From contig NZ_VRZA01000001.1 in NCBI RefSeq assembly GCF_008064665.1, positions 434,001 to 498,000 on the forward strand: 64,000 bases of DNA. The letters are read 5' to 3'. The stretch comes from Parahaliea maris (GTDB taxonomy: Bacteria > Pseudomonadota > Gammaproteobacteria > Pseudomonadales > Halieaceae). Below the pieces are notes generated by a model. The model was not told the DNA's origin. It was given only the letters and a program-made list of their open reading frames with translations, and did no database searches. A program made the translations under genes and the position numbers. Each line of letters begins with the position of its first letter. Positions within the stretch are counted from its first letter, which is position 1. This document shows, piece after piece, positions 1 through 9,041 of this stretch.

Positions 1-251
1 CCGAGGGTAATGGCCACCGCCACCCCGGCGATGTTGCCGCTGCCAACGCGGCCGGCCACGCTCACCACCAGCGCCTGGAACGAGCTGACCTGGCCTTTTT
101 CGTGGTGCAGCCCCTGGCGCAACACGCCAAACATGCGGCCGAAATAGCGGAATTGCACGGCCCGTGAGGCAACGGTGTACAACAGGCCCACCGCCACCAG
201 CACCACGACCAGCACCTGGCCCCACAAAAAGTCGTTTACAGTCGCCAGCAT
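1..251 (-). CDS. AGCS-family alanine/glycine:Na+ symporter, N-terminal part
   Basis: The gene runs off the left edge; only its first 83 codons are present, starting at an ATG at 251. The visible part has a hydrophobic first helix, a basic segment (QFRYFGRMFGVLR) and the motif SVAGRVGSGNIAGVA. This matches the conserved SLAG-VG-GNIAGVA stretch of alanine/glycine:cation symporters (AGCS, AlsT/DagA type), which import small amino acids with Na+ across the inner membrane. It lies 34 nt downstream of another Na+-coupled transporter gene on the same strand, so the two are probably cotranscribed. The family call is firm; the substrate is not determined by this fragment. Confidence 0.85.
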   Translation of the reverse strand, partial: MLATVNDFLWGQVLVVVLVAVGLLYTVASRAVQFRYFGRMFGVLRQGLHHEKGQVSSFQALVVSVAGRVGSGNIAGVAVAITL

Positions 252-285
252 GATCCCTCCCCCAGGGCTCTGCCAGGCGCCGCTG

Positions 286-1638
286 TCAGCCAGCGACGCC
301 CAGGATGAAGATAACGGCCAGTGCCAGCGGCACCACGAAGCGGATCAGGAAGTGCCAGATCGCGTAGCCCACCGCGTTGAGCGAGGTCAGCTCGTCCCGG
401 CTGTAGACCTTCTTGACGCCCCAACCCGCGAACAGCGCAATGAACAGGCCGCCCAGGGGCAACAGGATCTGGTTGGAGAAATAGTCCAGGGTGTCATTGA
501 TGTTCTTGCCGCCCAGGCTCAGGCCCTCAAGCACGTTGTAGGACAGGATGCTCAACACACTCAGCACCGCGACCGAGCCGACCACGATCAGCGCGCTCTT
601 GTGCCGGGAGATGCCGAAGTGCCCTTCGACCCAGGAATTCACACTTTCGATCAGGCCCACCATGGAGGTGATACCGGCGACCGCCAGCATGGCGAAGAAC
701 AGCACGCTGAAGATGTGACCACCGGGCATCTGGGCGAAGGCGGCGGGCATGGTCTGGAAGATGAGACCGGGGCCACCGGCCGGGTCGAGGCCGTAGTTGA
801 ACACCGCCGGGAAGATCACCAGTCCGGCGAGCACGGCGACCAGGGTGTCGGCGATCACAATAATAAAGACGGACTGGGTAATCGAGATGCTGCGGGGCAG
901 GTAGGAGCCGTAGGTCATCATACCGCCCATGGCCACCCCGATGGAGAAGAAGGCCTGACCGATGGCGGCCAGTACCGCTTCGGGACCAATTTTGCTGAAG
1001 TCCGGTGCGAACAGGTAGTCCAGTGCGGCGTCAAAGCCACCGGCAAAGTAGTTGTAGCCCGCCAGCCCCACCAGCAGCACGAACATCATCGGCATCATGA
1101 AGCTCACCGCGCGCTCGATCCCGTCCTTGACCCCGGCAAAGATGATGAAGCCGGTAATGGCGAGACCGACCAGGGTCCAGAACAGCATGCCGAGGTTGTC
1201 ACTCAGTACCCCGGCGAATTCGGCATTGGCCGCCACGGCGTCGACACCGGCAAAGCCCGTGGTCACCGCCTTGAACAGGTACCACAGTACCCAACCGACG
1301 ATACCGGCGTAGACGATCTCGATGGTGTAGGCCGCCAGCAGGCCCATACCGCCCACCCACTTCCACTCCCGGGTGCGGCCACTCTCAACGGCGACGTTTG
1401 CCATTGCATTTGGCGGGCTCCCCTGACCCCGGCGGCCGACCATCAATTCAGCCATCAGGATCGGCACCCCGATACCGAAAGCACAGGCCAGGTAGATGAT
1501 GACAAAGGCGGCGCCACCATTTTCACCCGTCACATAGGGGAATCGCCAGATATTGCCAAGGCCTACTGCGAAGCCCACTGAGGCCATCAAAAATGCAAAT
1601 CGGGAAGACCAGTGCTCCCCGCCGCCGGCTGCTGCCAT
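286..1638 (-). CDS. NSS-family sodium-dependent transporter
   Basis: This is a 450-residue multi-pass inner-membrane protein of the neurotransmitter:sodium symporter family (LeuT fold). Helix 1 carries the diagnostic GLGNIWRFPY motif (about residues 26-35), followed by TGENGG. The GLI/SVNSW region around residue 330 fits the family's second conserved block. Bacterial members import amino acids or related amines with Na+. The ATG at 1638 has a well-placed GGAG, 7 nt upstream. The next gene downstream is an AGCS Na+ symporter, which suggests a small amino-acid uptake operon. The length is at the low end for the family, consistent with 11-12 helices. The substrate cannot be inferred. Confidence 0.92.
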   Translation of the reverse strand: MAAAGGGEHWSSRFAFLMASVGFAVGLGNIWRFPYVTGENGGAAFVIIYLACAFGIGVPILMAELMVGRRGQGSPPNAMANVAVESGRTREWKWVGGMGLLAAYTIEIVYAGIVGWVLWYLFKAVTTGFAGVDAVAANAEFAGVLSDNLGMLFWTLVGLAITGFIIFAGVKDGIERAVSFMMPMMFVLLVGLAGYNYFAGGFDAALDYLFAPDFSKIGPEAVLAAIGQAFFSIGVAMGGMMTYGSYLPRSISITQSVFIIVIADTLVAVLAGLVIFPAVFNYGLDPAGGPGLIFQTMPAAFAQMPGGHIFSVLFFAMLAVAGITSMVGLIESVNSWVEGHFGISRHKSALIVVGSVAVLSVLSILSYNVLEGLSLGGKNINDTLDYFSNQILLPLGGLFIALFAGWGVKKVYSRDELTSLNAVGYAIWHFLIRFVVPLALAVIFILGVAG

Positions 1639-1721
1639 AAAAATCTCCGAAAACTTGTTATTGCGGCCTGTGGTTACAGGCGATAGGGCGCAGTCTACAA
1701 CAAAACCCGGGGGCTATCAGT

Positions 1722-3560
1722 TCAGTTACCCAGTGGGCGCGTGGCCCGGACCAGCCACTGGCGCTCGGCTTCATCCAGCAGCGGGCCGACCGTGTCGAGA
1801 ACGTGTTGGTGGTAGCTGTCGAGCCATGCGCGCTCGGAAGCACCCAGCAAATCCGGCTCGACCAGGCGAAGGTCGAAGGGCACCAGGGTGAGGGCCTCGA
1901 AGCCGAGAACCGGGATTTCGAAGTCACCCTCCAGTTCCCGCACCACGACCAGGTTCTCGCAGCGAATCCCGAATTCGCCGTCGCGGTAGTAACCCGGTTC
2001 ATTGGAGACAATCATGCCGGGTTGCAGGGCAACCCCGTTCCAGCCCTTGGAAATCCGCTGGGGCGCCTCGTGCACGCTGAGGAAGGAGCCCACACCGTGG
2101 CCGGTTCCGTGGTCGTAGTCGAAGCCCGCCTGCCACAGGAACTGGCGGGCCAGTGCGTCCAGGTGAGTGCCGGTCGTTCCCCGCGGAAAGCGGGCCTGAT
2201 CCAGTGCGATATGCCCCTTGAGCACCAGCGTAAACAGGCGACGCTGCTCCGTCCCGGGATTGCCAATGGCAATGGTGCGGGTGATGTCCGTGGTGCCGTC
2301 AATGTACTGTGCACCGCTGTCCAGCAGGTACATGGAGTCCATGGCCAGCCGTCCGGGTTGCGAGGCATTCAGGTGGTTGTAGTGACACATGGCGGCATTG
2401 GCACCGGCGGCGGAGATGGTATCGAAGGACCCGCCGTGAAAGTGTTCACCCGCCGCACGGAAGGTGTAAAGCTGATCCGCCAATTCCGCCTCGTCGTGCA
2501 GGTACCCCGCCTCCACCTCGGCATCGAGCCATGCCAGAAAGCGAATTTCAGCCACCGCATCGCGCAGGTGGGCACGCCGTGCACCGGCGATCTCGCGCTC
2601 GTTCTTGCAGGCCTTGGGCAACAGGACCGGGTCGGTGCCCGCGACCAGTCGCGCGCCGGCAGCCTCCAGGGTCAACAGGGTCCAGGCATTGGCCTGGGCC
2701 GGGTCGGCCAGTATCCGGCGGCCCTTCCAGGCGGCGGCGTGGACGGCGAACTCGTGCTCTGCCGCCACGCTCACCCCCTCGCCGGCGTGTCGGGCAAATC
2801 CTTCGGGAAGACGACGCGGGTCCACGAACAGCGTGAGGGTGCCGTCCGCTCCGAGCAGGGCGAAGGACTGCAACACCGGCAGCAGGGGCACATCGGTACC
2901 GCGGATATTGAGCAACCAGCTCACCGCGTCCGGCGCAAACACCAGCGCAGCGTCCACTTCACTCTGCCGCAATAACCCGGCAATGCGCTGGCGCTTGTCG
3001 ACACTGGACTCGCCACTGTATTGCTCTGGCAGGAGCAGTGCCTCGCGGACGACCGGGTCCGGGCGCCCCTCCCAGCAGGCATCGACCAGGTTGTCGGTGT
3101 CGGCCACCAGTTCCAGCCCGGCCCGGTCCAGCCGGTCCCGGGCTTCGCGATACCACTGCAGGGTGTGGAGCCGGGGATCACACCCCACCCGACTCCCGGC
3201 GGGCAGACGTTCCACCAGCCAATCCAGGTGGGGGTCATTCACCAGGTGCAAAAACTCGAAGCAGGCCGCGTCGACCTGCTGCGCTACCTGTACGGTGTAG
3301 CGCCCGTCGACAAAAATGGCCGCCGCCTCTGCCAGCACCGCCACCACCCCGGCGGACCCGGCGAATCCGGACACCCAACGCAGGCGCTCATTGTGGGCGG
3401 GAATATACTCACCAAGGTATTCGTCGGCGCGGGGGATCAACAGCGCATCCAGCCCTCGCTCGCGCATCAGGGCGCGCAGGGCGTCCAATCGGGCCTTTGT
3501 ATCGGCGGCCTTTGTGTCGGCGGCCCTGGTATCAGCGGCCTTGGTGTCAGCGGCATCCAT
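1722..3560 (-). CDS. M24B aminopeptidase P (Xaa-Pro aminopeptidase)
   Basis: This is a 612-residue three-domain aminopeptidase P, with two creatinase-like N-terminal domains and a C-terminal pita-bread M24 domain, of the size of cytosolic XPNPEP1-type enzymes. It removes an N-terminal residue ahead of proline, using two metal ions. The metal ligands are visible: D414 and D425 in LLDSGAQYIDGTTDITRT, H488 in HGTGHGVG, E521 in SNEPGYY and E535 in GIRCENLV. The N-terminus is odd: residues 3-22 are four near-perfect copies of AADTK/R from a 15-bp DNA tandem repeat, placed before the first conserved helix (RLDALRALMRERGLDALL). A later start such as the internal ATG of MRERGL is unlikely but not excluded. 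It lies 10 nt after the rubredoxin gene. Confidence 0.93.
   Translation of the reverse strand: MDAADTKAADTRAADTKAADTKARLDALRALMRERGLDALLIPRADEYLGEYIPAHNERLRWVSGFAGSAGVVAVLAEAAAIFVDGRYTVQVAQQVDAACFEFLHLVNDPHLDWLVERLPAGSRVGCDPRLHTLQWYREARDRLDRAGLELVADTDNLVDACWEGRPDPVVREALLLPEQYSGESSVDKRQRIAGLLRQSEVDAALVFAPDAVSWLLNIRGTDVPLLPVLQSFALLGADGTLTLFVDPRRLPEGFARHAGEGVSVAAEHEFAVHAAAWKGRRILADPAQANAWTLLTLEAAGARLVAGTDPVLLPKACKNEREIAGARRAHLRDAVAEIRFLAWLDAEVEAGYLHDEAELADQLYTFRAAGEHFHGGSFDTISAAGANAAMCHYNHLNASQPGRLAMDSMYLLDSGAQYIDGTTDITRTIAIGNPGTEQRRLFTLVLKGHIALDQARFPRGTTGTHLDALARQFLWQAGFDYDHGTGHGVGSFLSVHEAPQRISKGWNGVALQPGMIVSNEPGYYRDGEFGIRCENLVVVRELEGDFEIPVLGFEALTLVPFDLRLVEPDLLGASERAWLDSYHQHVLDTVGPLLDEAERQWLVRATRPLGN
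3492..3551 (-). repeat. 15-bp tandem repeat (4 copies) in aminopeptidase P
   Basis: Four in-frame copies of a 15-bp unit (plus-strand forms GGCCTTTGTATCGGC, GGCCTTTGTGTCGGC, GGCCCTGGTATCAGC, GGCCTTGGTGTCAGC) encode the AADTK/R repeats directly after the start codon. The copies differ mainly at synonymous positions. This suggests selection on the peptide or an old expansion, not recent slippage. Confidence 0.9.
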
Positions 3561-3570
3561 GTCGATGGTG

Positions 3571-3750
3571 TCAGCCTTCCATCAGGTCGAATTCGGATTT
3601 GCTGATGCCGCAGTCGGGGCACTCCCAGTCCTCGGGAATGTCCTCCCAGCGGGTGCCAGCGGGGATTCCGTCATCCGGCAGGCCTTCGGCCTCGTCGTAG
3701 ATAAAACCGCAGATCACGCACTCGTACTTGCGATAGGGGGCGTCTGACAT
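3571..3750 (-). CDS. Rubredoxin
   Basis: This is a 59-residue rubredoxin with both iron-binding knuckles, CVICG (C11, C14) and CPDCG (C44, C47), and the usual [17 protein letters not shown] core. It carries one electron on a single Fe(SCys)4 site, typically to an oxygenase, a peroxide-reducing enzyme or an alkane hydroxylase. The ATG at 3750 is preceded by AGGAG at good spacing (ggtacAGGAGccaagagc). An open frame extends upstream to 3840 but the homology starts here. No rubredoxin reductase is nearby, so its partner is unknown. It sits between gspN and the aminopeptidase gene on the same strand. Confidence 0.95.
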   Translation of the reverse strand: MSDAPYRKYECVICGFIYDEAEGLPDDGIPAGTRWEDIPEDWECPDCGISKSEFDLMEG

Positions 3751-3799
3751 GCTCTTGGCTCCTGTACCTGGTGTTAGGGGATTGTCGTGGCAGGACCGT

Positions 3800-4549
3800 T
3801 TACAGGGTCCCGGAAAGTTGCAGGTGGTAACCCTCGCCATCGGGGGTGGCCATCAGCGAAAGCCCCCGCTGCAGGGCCGGGTCCAGTGCACCCTGCTGCG
3901 CCCGGATGCGCACATCGACGCTGTAGTCCTGGCCAGCCAGGCTGGCATTACCGACCGCCTGTACCGGCCCGGCAAGGGTGATCACCTGTCCCTCCAGCGG
4001 CGAGCTGTCATCCTCCTGGCGAAAATCCAGGGCGTAGGAGCCCAGTGCGATACGTCCCTGTGGGGCCGTCCAGGCGCCATTCTCCCATACGAGGCGGCCA
4101 GCGGCCTCCACCGGGCGACCGTTGCGCACGCGCAGGTGCTCTGCCTGCAGGGAAAACAGGCCGTCCACCGCCAATGGCGCCAGCGCTCGCAGCAGTGCGG
4201 CATCGGCGCGGGCGGAAATGCCGTCGAGGGTGACATCGTTCAGGCCGCGTACCTTCACCAGGCCGGAAGCGTGTTGTTCACCCCACTGGCTGGCAAAGTC
4301 GAGGGCCGGGGCAAAAGTCAGCAGTGACAGGGGTTTGAGCTGCCACTCGACCCGGCCCAGTTGCAGGGGGCCCGCGGGCGTCTGCACCAGACACCGACTG
4401 GCACTGCCGTGCCAGAGCGTGCCGCTCACACCCTGCAGTTGCAGCTGTTCCCCCGGGAGCAGGGCCGGCAACAGCCGGGCCGGCGCGTTTGCCACCACGA
4501 ATACCAGAAACAACAGCAGCAGGACTGCCGGTGGCAGAAGACGCCTCAC
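3800..4549 (-). CDS. gspN: Type II secretion system protein GspN
   Basis: Last gene of the T2SS operon. GspN is a bitopic inner-membrane protein found in a subset of T2SS and is not always essential. The sequence begins with a basic residue pair and a long hydrophobic segment ([16 protein letters not shown]), then a periplasmic domain with the family's [13 protein letters not shown] stretch (about residues 38-50). I chose the GTG at 4549, 4 nt after the gspM stop, because it places a short basic N-terminus directly ahead of the membrane anchor. An in-frame ATG at 4585 would overlap gspM and add twelve non-homologous residues. Its C-terminal half is poorly conserved in this family, so position and N-terminus carry the call. 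Confidence 0.85.
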   Translation of the reverse strand: MRRLLPPAVLLLLFLVFVVANAPARLLPALLPGEQLQLQGVSGTLWHGSASRCLVQTPAGPLQLGRVEWQLKPLSLLTFAPALDFASQWGEQHASGLVKVRGLNDVTLDGISARADAALLRALAPLAVDGLFSLQAEHLRVRNGRPVEAAGRLVWENGAWTAPQGRIALGSYALDFRQEDDSSPLEGQVITLAGPVQAVGNASLAGQDYSVDVRIRAQQGALDPALQRGLSLMATPDGEGYHLQLSGTL

Positions 4550-4553
4550 CGGA

Positions 4554-5027
4554 CTACTCGCTCTGGCCCAGACGCACTGTGGCATCGACCCGCCCGGCGC
4601 TGCCGGACTGGGTCATGGAAACCTCGCGCACCAGCAGTGACTGGCCGTACTCCACCTCATACAGCCAGCCGGCCAGGGCGCCGAATTCCACGCCCTCCAG
4701 CCTCACCTGAATCTCACCGCGGCTATTGGGTTGTAGACGGCTCACTGCGAGCCCCGCCGCGGCCGTAGTCTGGTTGACCACGGTGGTCAGATTGCGGCGG
4801 CGGGTTGCACCCCCTTCACTCTCGCGCAGGGCGAGAATCTCCGACACCATGCCGTCTACCCGCTGCAGGGAAACGGCGGTGGCAGCGTTGCGGGCCAGCA
4901 TGTCTTCACGCTGCACGTCGAGGGGCCTCCACAGCAGCATGTAGGCCAGGTAGAGCAGCAGGGCCAACGCCAGGGCCAGCAGGCTGATCTGCTCGCGCAT
5001 GTTGAAACGGTCAAACCACTGGCTCAT
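4554..5027 (-). CDS. gspM: Type II secretion system protein GspM
   Basis: A 157-residue inner-membrane protein of the T2SS platform that pairs with GspL. It has a short cytoplasmic N-terminus (MSQWFDRFNMREQ), one transmembrane helix at about residues 14-33 (ISLLALALALLLYLAYMLLW) and a periplasmic ferredoxin-like domain ending in a beta-rich segment. The start codon overlaps the gspL stop as ATGA, so translation is likely coupled. The order L-M-N and the length match the family. Sequence identity in GspM is usually low, so synteny is an important part of the call. Confidence 0.93.
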   Translation of the reverse strand: MSQWFDRFNMREQISLLALALALLLYLAYMLLWRPLDVQREDMLARNAATAVSLQRVDGMVSEILALRESEGGATRRRNLTTVVNQTTAAAGLAVSRLQPNSRGEIQVRLEGVEFGALAGWLYEVEYGQSLLVREVSMTQSGSAGRVDATVRLGQSE

Positions 5028-6220
5028 CCCCGGCCCTCCACACGAATTCGCGCCCGCACGCCGTCACCCTGGGCATTGCTGCTTTCCATGGTGGCGTTCA
5101 GGCCGCTGGCGTTGATGCCGGCGCGAATACGCTCCACGCTCTCGTAATCGCTGGCCACTATATTCATGCGCATTTCGCCGCCGCGGTCGGTGTAGTTGAG
5201 GCTGGCGAGCCGGGTGCCGGGCTCCCCGGCAAGGACCTTGCCCACCCGGTCCAGCAGGGGCACAAAGCCACTGCCGCCACCGGTACCGCGCATTGCATCC
5301 AGCTGGCGCTGCAATTGTTTCTCCGGATCCACCACCGCGCCCTGGGGATAGGCCTGGCGATAGCTGGCTTCCCGGGCTGCGCGCAGGCGCAGGTTTTCAT
5401 CGGCCAGGGAACGGTACTCGAGCCAGGTGGCGAGCAACTGCAGGCAGAATACGGCCGCCAGCACCGAGGCCACCAGGCGCCACTCACGCCACCAGCGCTG
5501 CAGCGGCAGGCGGGCTGCATAGGGGCCCTGGTTCAGGTTGAGTGGCGGCAGGCTATCCACCAGCAGCAACGCACTGCACAGGTTGCCGCGACGCCACTGC
5601 ACCTTTTCCCGCAGGGCCTGGGGCAGGAGTTCGCAATCGGCCGCCTGATCGCTGCCATAGATCACGACACTGTCCGGGCTGCCCTCACGCAGGGCCGCTT
5701 CGAGCAGCAGCGGCAGCAGCTCCCGCTCGCAACCGAAACCGGCACAGGCACCGCTGCGCACGATGGCGCGCTCACCTTCCAGCAGCAGACACCACTCCCC
5801 CGCCTGCCACGGCAACAGCAGGGTTTCCGGTACCCAGTGGGTAATGCCGTCCAGTGCGGCGAGCTGCTCCTGCCACGCCAGCATGCACTCGTGCTGGCAG
5901 ATCGCCACACCGTAGTGCAGCCGCTCCAGGGGCGCCATCGCAAAGTGGAGGCCATCGATATCCTCGGCCACCTGCTCTTCCAGGGTGAAGGGCAGGGACT
6001 GGGCCAGGTGTTTCTTCTCTTCGGCGGCGACGTCCAGCGTCAACAGGCGAATGGCCGCCGCGGGTGCCGCAAAACAGAGTGACCAGCGGTTGCCAGCCAC
6101 ACTGTCGCGCAGGGACTTGAAGGCCTCCGCGCTATCCAGCGGCAGAGGCTGTTCCCCCGCTCCCGGCGGGTAACACAGCAGTTGCTCGTCGAGCAGCCGG
6201 ATTACAGCGATGTTATGCAA
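5024..6220 (-). CDS. gspL: Type II secretion system protein GspL
   Basis: A 398-residue bitopic inner-membrane protein that anchors the GspE ATPase to the T2SS platform. The N-terminal ~240 residues form the cytoplasmic actin-like domain, including LPFTLEEQVAEDIDGLHFA, a hallmark stretch. A transmembrane helix follows at about residues 248-268, then a periplasmic ferredoxin-like domain. The start is a TTG at 6220 with GGAG 8 nt upstream. The 95 nt between this start and the gspK stop is the longest gap in the operon and shows no clear promoter or terminator. Confidence 0.95.
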   Translation of the reverse strand: MHNIAVIRLLDEQLLCYPPGAGEQPLPLDSAEAFKSLRDSVAGNRWSLCFAAPAAAIRLLTLDVAAEEKKHLAQSLPFTLEEQVAEDIDGLHFAMAPLERLHYGVAICQHECMLAWQEQLAALDGITHWVPETLLLPWQAGEWCLLLEGERAIVRSGACAGFGCERELLPLLLEAALREGSPDSVVIYGSDQAADCELLPQALREKVQWRRGNLCSALLLVDSLPPLNLNQGPYAARLPLQRWWREWRLVASVLAAVFCLQLLATWLEYRSLADENLRLRAAREASYRQAYPQGAVVDPEKQLQRQLDAMRGTGGGSGFVPLLDRVGKVLAGEPGTRLASLNYTDRGGEMRMNIVASDYESVERIRAGINASGLNATMESSNAQGDGVRARIRVEGRG

Positions 6221-6315
6221 GGAAGAATCTCCAGGTCTCGGGTGTCAGATCGGCGCGCATCATGGCAATGGGCATCGTAATCGTTGAGTCGACTTCACAG
6301 CACAGGGCCCGCCAG

Positions 6316-7422
6316 CTACAGCTCGCCCGCGGAGCGCGCCCGCGACTCCACCCGCCGCTGGTTGCGGTGCAGGACACTGTACAAGTGCCTGCTGCGGTCG
6401 GCAACTTCCACCACCGCACTGAGCAGGTACCAGCTGGAGGTCTCCCCCAACAGGGCGGTCAGCCCCTCTGTTTCTCGCTCCGCGTATACAGGCTGGCTTA
6501 GAAACGTAGCAACATCGGCGAAGCCAACCTCCTCCCTCAGCTGGGCCATCGCCAGCGCCTCGTCAGGTGAGAGGGGCATGAGATCATCGTCGGCGTTGAG
6601 GGTCTGCAACAGACGGGGCGGGGCGGTGTGGATATTGAGCTGACTGCCCCCCTCCCGTGGCCAGACCGTCACCCAGGGGGTGAGCGCCTGGTACAGCGCC
6701 GGTGTCATGTTCGCCACGGCACGCAGTTCAGACACGCTGGAGAGCGCGCGGTTACCCGCGCGGTAGGCGGGCTCTTCGCCGAAATAGTAGTCGTCCTCCG
6801 CGCCAAAGGCGCGCGGCGTGGTATCGGTGTCCATCCAGTCCAGTAGTGCCTCAGTGAGGGTGATCGCCTGCTGTTGGCTGAGTCTCGGTTCCTCGAATGT
6901 CTGCAACAGGCGGATAAACTGGGCCTGGGCCGGAGTAAAGCGCTGGCTTGCAGAACCTTCGCCTTCCTCCCCTTCTCCTTCACCGGTGCTGGCCTGTCCG
7001 GGCAGGTTGTTGAGGTTGAAGCGTCCCTGCAGATCCTCCAGAAAAAGAAACTTGCCGCCTTCCCGGGGGTCCGGGCGCACACCCCGCATCAGGCCGCTGC
7101 CGTCCTCCAGGGGGAAGGGCGGCTGCCCCAGGGCCCAGATTTCGGTGAGGTCGTCGCGCTTGCTGTCCTCGGTCTGGTCGGTGTCGAAATCCAGCACCAG
7201 TGCCAGGGACGCGAGATCCTCCGCACCGCGCAGGTAGGCATAGCCCTGCTCCGCCAGGAAGCTGTTGGACCCGCGCTGGTAGAACAGCTCGAAGTCGGCT
7301 TTCATGGCGACGATCAAGGCGGCGCAAATGGCAAACACCAGCAGGGCGATGACCAGCGCGGCGCCCCGTTGCCGGCCGCCACCGGCGCGGCCGGATGGCA
7401 GGTCAGTAAGGTGGCAGGACAT
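6316..7422 (-). CDS. gspK: Type II secretion minor pseudopilin GspK
   Basis: A 368-residue minor pseudopilin that caps the T2SS pseudopilus with GspI and GspJ. After a basic leader (about 17 residues) comes the prepilin-like hydrophobic helix GAALVIALLVFAICAALIVAM. As is usual for GspK, Glu at +5 is absent. The large alpha-helical domain that follows includes the acidic Ca2+-binding-type region (ALLDWMDTDTTPRAFGAEDD). The leader should be cut by PilD/GspO. It overlaps gspJ by 20 nt. Confidence 0.96.
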   Translation of the reverse strand: MSCHLTDLPSGRAGGGRQRGAALVIALLVFAICAALIVAMKADFELFYQRGSNSFLAEQGYAYLRGAEDLASLALVLDFDTDQTEDSKRDDLTEIWALGQPPFPLEDGSGLMRGVRPDPREGGKFLFLEDLQGRFNLNNLPGQASTGEGEGEEGEGSASQRFTPAQAQFIRLLQTFEEPRLSQQQAITLTEALLDWMDTDTTPRAFGAEDDYYFGEEPAYRAGNRALSSVSELRAVANMTPALYQALTPWVTVWPREGGSQLNIHTAPPRLLQTLNADDDLMPLSPDEALAMAQLREEVGFADVATFLSQPVYAERETEGLTALLGETSSWYLLSAVVEVADRSRHLYSVLHRNQRRVESRARSAGEL

Positions 7423-8059
7423 AGAGCCGTCTCACCTCCCCCCAGTCTTCCAGTTCCAGCTGGACTTCCACCGCAATGGGCGGCGCCAGATCGACGCCGG
7501 GATCACTCAGGTTGGCCACCCAGTTTTCCGGCCAGGCGCGGGTGTCGATGTCGGTACCCCGTGCGGACGGATTGACGGCGCCGATATCGCTGAGAAACAG
7601 CAACCGCATGTCCACCACGTCATCCAGCAGGCGCACCCGCAGGGGTTCGGTCTCCGCGGCCCGGTCCAGCACCGGGTACGACTCCCGCCACAGGGCCTCG
7701 TCCTCGATCACGTAATTGACCCGTTCCAGGGAGCTGCGAGGATGACCCTGGGGGTTGTACCAGCCGGCGCGGGTCAGGCTGAGCAGGAAACGCGCCGCGG
7801 GTCCGCCCTGCAGCGCGGGCTCCACATCGCCGAATTCATCGCGCACCGGGCGGTCCGCAAACTGCCGCAGGTCCCGCGACAGGAAGTTGAGGGCGCGATT
7901 GATCTCCCAGGTGCGCTCGGCTTCGGCCCGGGTGCGCTCCACCCCGGTCATTACCGTACTCAGGCCGGTGTAGGCGGCAGCGGCAATAAAAGCCGAAATA
8001 GCCAGCGCGATCAGCACCTCGACCAGGGTAAAACCGGCGGCCCGTCTACTCGCCGGCAT
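7403..8059 (-). CDS. gspJ: Type II secretion minor pseudopilin GspJ
   Basis: A 218-residue minor pseudopilin with a short basic leader and the type III signal AAG|FTLVEVLIALAISAFIA, including Glu+5. The body has the GspJ-type segment RTRAEAERTWEINRALNFLS and beta-rich C-terminus. It forms the pseudopilus tip with GspI and GspK. The start overlaps the end of gspI by 14 nt, a typical compact T2SS arrangement. Confidence 0.96.
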   Translation of the reverse strand: MPASRRAAGFTLVEVLIALAISAFIAAAAYTGLSTVMTGVERTRAEAERTWEINRALNFLSRDLRQFADRPVRDEFGDVEPALQGGPAARFLLSLTRAGWYNPQGHPRSSLERVNYVIEDEALWRESYPVLDRAAETEPLRVRLLDDVVDMRLLFLSDIGAVNPSARGTDIDTRAWPENWVANLSDPGVDLAPPIAVEVQLELEDWGEVRRLYVLPPY

Positions 8060-8468
8060 CGGTAGACTCCGTGTTCTCGATTTCCGAAGACATGAAAGCG
8101 TTCAGGGTATATAGCGCTGGCCCGCTGGTATTGTCCTCACCCGCACGCACCTCGATCTCTACCCGCTGAAAGGACTGCACAGGTGTGGTGCTGCTGCGAA
8201 TGAGCCACGACCAGTCGCGCCCTGCAAGCTCGGAGTTACCGCTGTCCTCGCCCTGCAGCAGGCTGCCCCGGGCCTGGCTCAGTAACCGCAGTTCAGCGAG
8301 CTTGTTCGCCGCTACCAACTGCGCCTGTGACTTGTCACGCAGATGTTCGGTGCCGTCTACCTGCTGGTAAAGCGTCATGATCAGCGCCGGTAGCGCCAGG
8401 GCGACCACCGCCAGCGCCACCATCACTTCCACCAGGGTGAAGCCTGCAACACGCCTAGAAGTCGTCAT
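8046..8468 (-). CDS. gspI: Type II secretion minor pseudopilin GspI
   Basis: A 140-residue minor pseudopilin. The start is the ATG at 8468 (MTTSRRVAGFTLVEVMVAL), where leader, cleavage glycine, phenylalanine +1 and Glu+5 are all in place. A longer open frame upstream gives an unrelated cysteine-rich peptide and lies inside gspH, so it is not used. GspI nucleates the GspI-J-K tip complex. The gene overlaps gspH by 14 nt and gspJ by 14 nt. Confidence 0.96.
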   Translation of the reverse strand: MTTSRRVAGFTLVEVMVALAVVALALPALIMTLYQQVDGTEHLRDKSQAQLVAANKLAELRLLSQARGSLLQGEDSGNSELAGRDWSWLIRSSTTPVQSFQRVEIEVRAGEDNTSGPALYTLNAFMSSEIENTESTDAGE

Positions 8469-9027
8469 CGGCCTCTTCTCCGCGCTCGCCCCGCACCAGC
8501 AGGTCGCCCCGGCCCAGCAGATCCCATTCCAGGCGCCACAGCAGGGCGTCGTCGCTGCGCCGACGCACGTCGATTTCTCCCGGAGTGACTTCGCCACTGG
8601 CGTAGAAAACCACTTGCGGCGCGGCGTTCAGGGAGTCCACCGGGGTTTGCAGCTCGCCATCCACCTGGCCTTCCATGCGCAGGGCCAGTACCACCTCCGG
8701 ACTGAAATCGCGGTCGTTGAACACGTCCGCCCCGCTGGTGGGTGGGCGCCAGCCCTCGGGGCGCCGCTCGCGCCAGCCGTAGCGATAGACGATGTCGCCG
8801 TCCACATCCACCCGCTGCAACAGCAGGCCGAAATCGCGGCCCGTCATCTGCGCCTCATCGGTAGCGAATTCATTGGTATCGAGCAGGGTTTGCAGGCTGG
8901 ATTCCAGTTCCAGGCCGCCGCTCCCCGAGCCCACATTGAGGGTGGCCAGGGAGGTGACCAGTACGATGACAAACAGGGCGACCAGCAGCTCCAGCAGGCT
9001 GAAGCCCCGCTGGCGGGGGCGGCACAT
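8455..9027 (-). CDS. gspH: Type II secretion pseudopilin GspH
   Basis: A 190-residue minor pseudopilin with a leader of about 8 residues and the signal RG|FSLLELLVALFVIVL (Glu+5 present), followed by a globular beta-rich domain. GspH links the tip complex to the GspG shaft of the T2SS pseudopilus. It lies 14 nt downstream of gspG and overlaps gspI. Confidence 0.95.
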   Translation of the reverse strand: MCRPRQRGFSLLELLVALFVIVLVTSLATLNVGSGSGGLELESSLQTLLDTNEFATDEAQMTGRDFGLLLQRVDVDGDIVYRYGWRERRPEGWRPPTSGADVFNDRDFSPEVVLALRMEGQVDGELQTPVDSLNAAPQVVFYASGEVTPGEIDVRRRSDDALLWRLEWDLLGRGDLLVRGERGEEADDDF

Positions 9028-9041
9028 GATTTATTCCTCGC

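Noticed and set aside
175-1581. 468-codon open frame on the plus strand across the NSS transporter
   Set aside because: Low-complexity His/Asp/Gln-rich translation opposite a well-supported membrane transporter gene.
8469-8597. N-terminal extension of GspI
   Set aside because: The 43 extra codons lie inside gspH and place the prepilin leader internally; the ATG at 8468 gives a normal leader.
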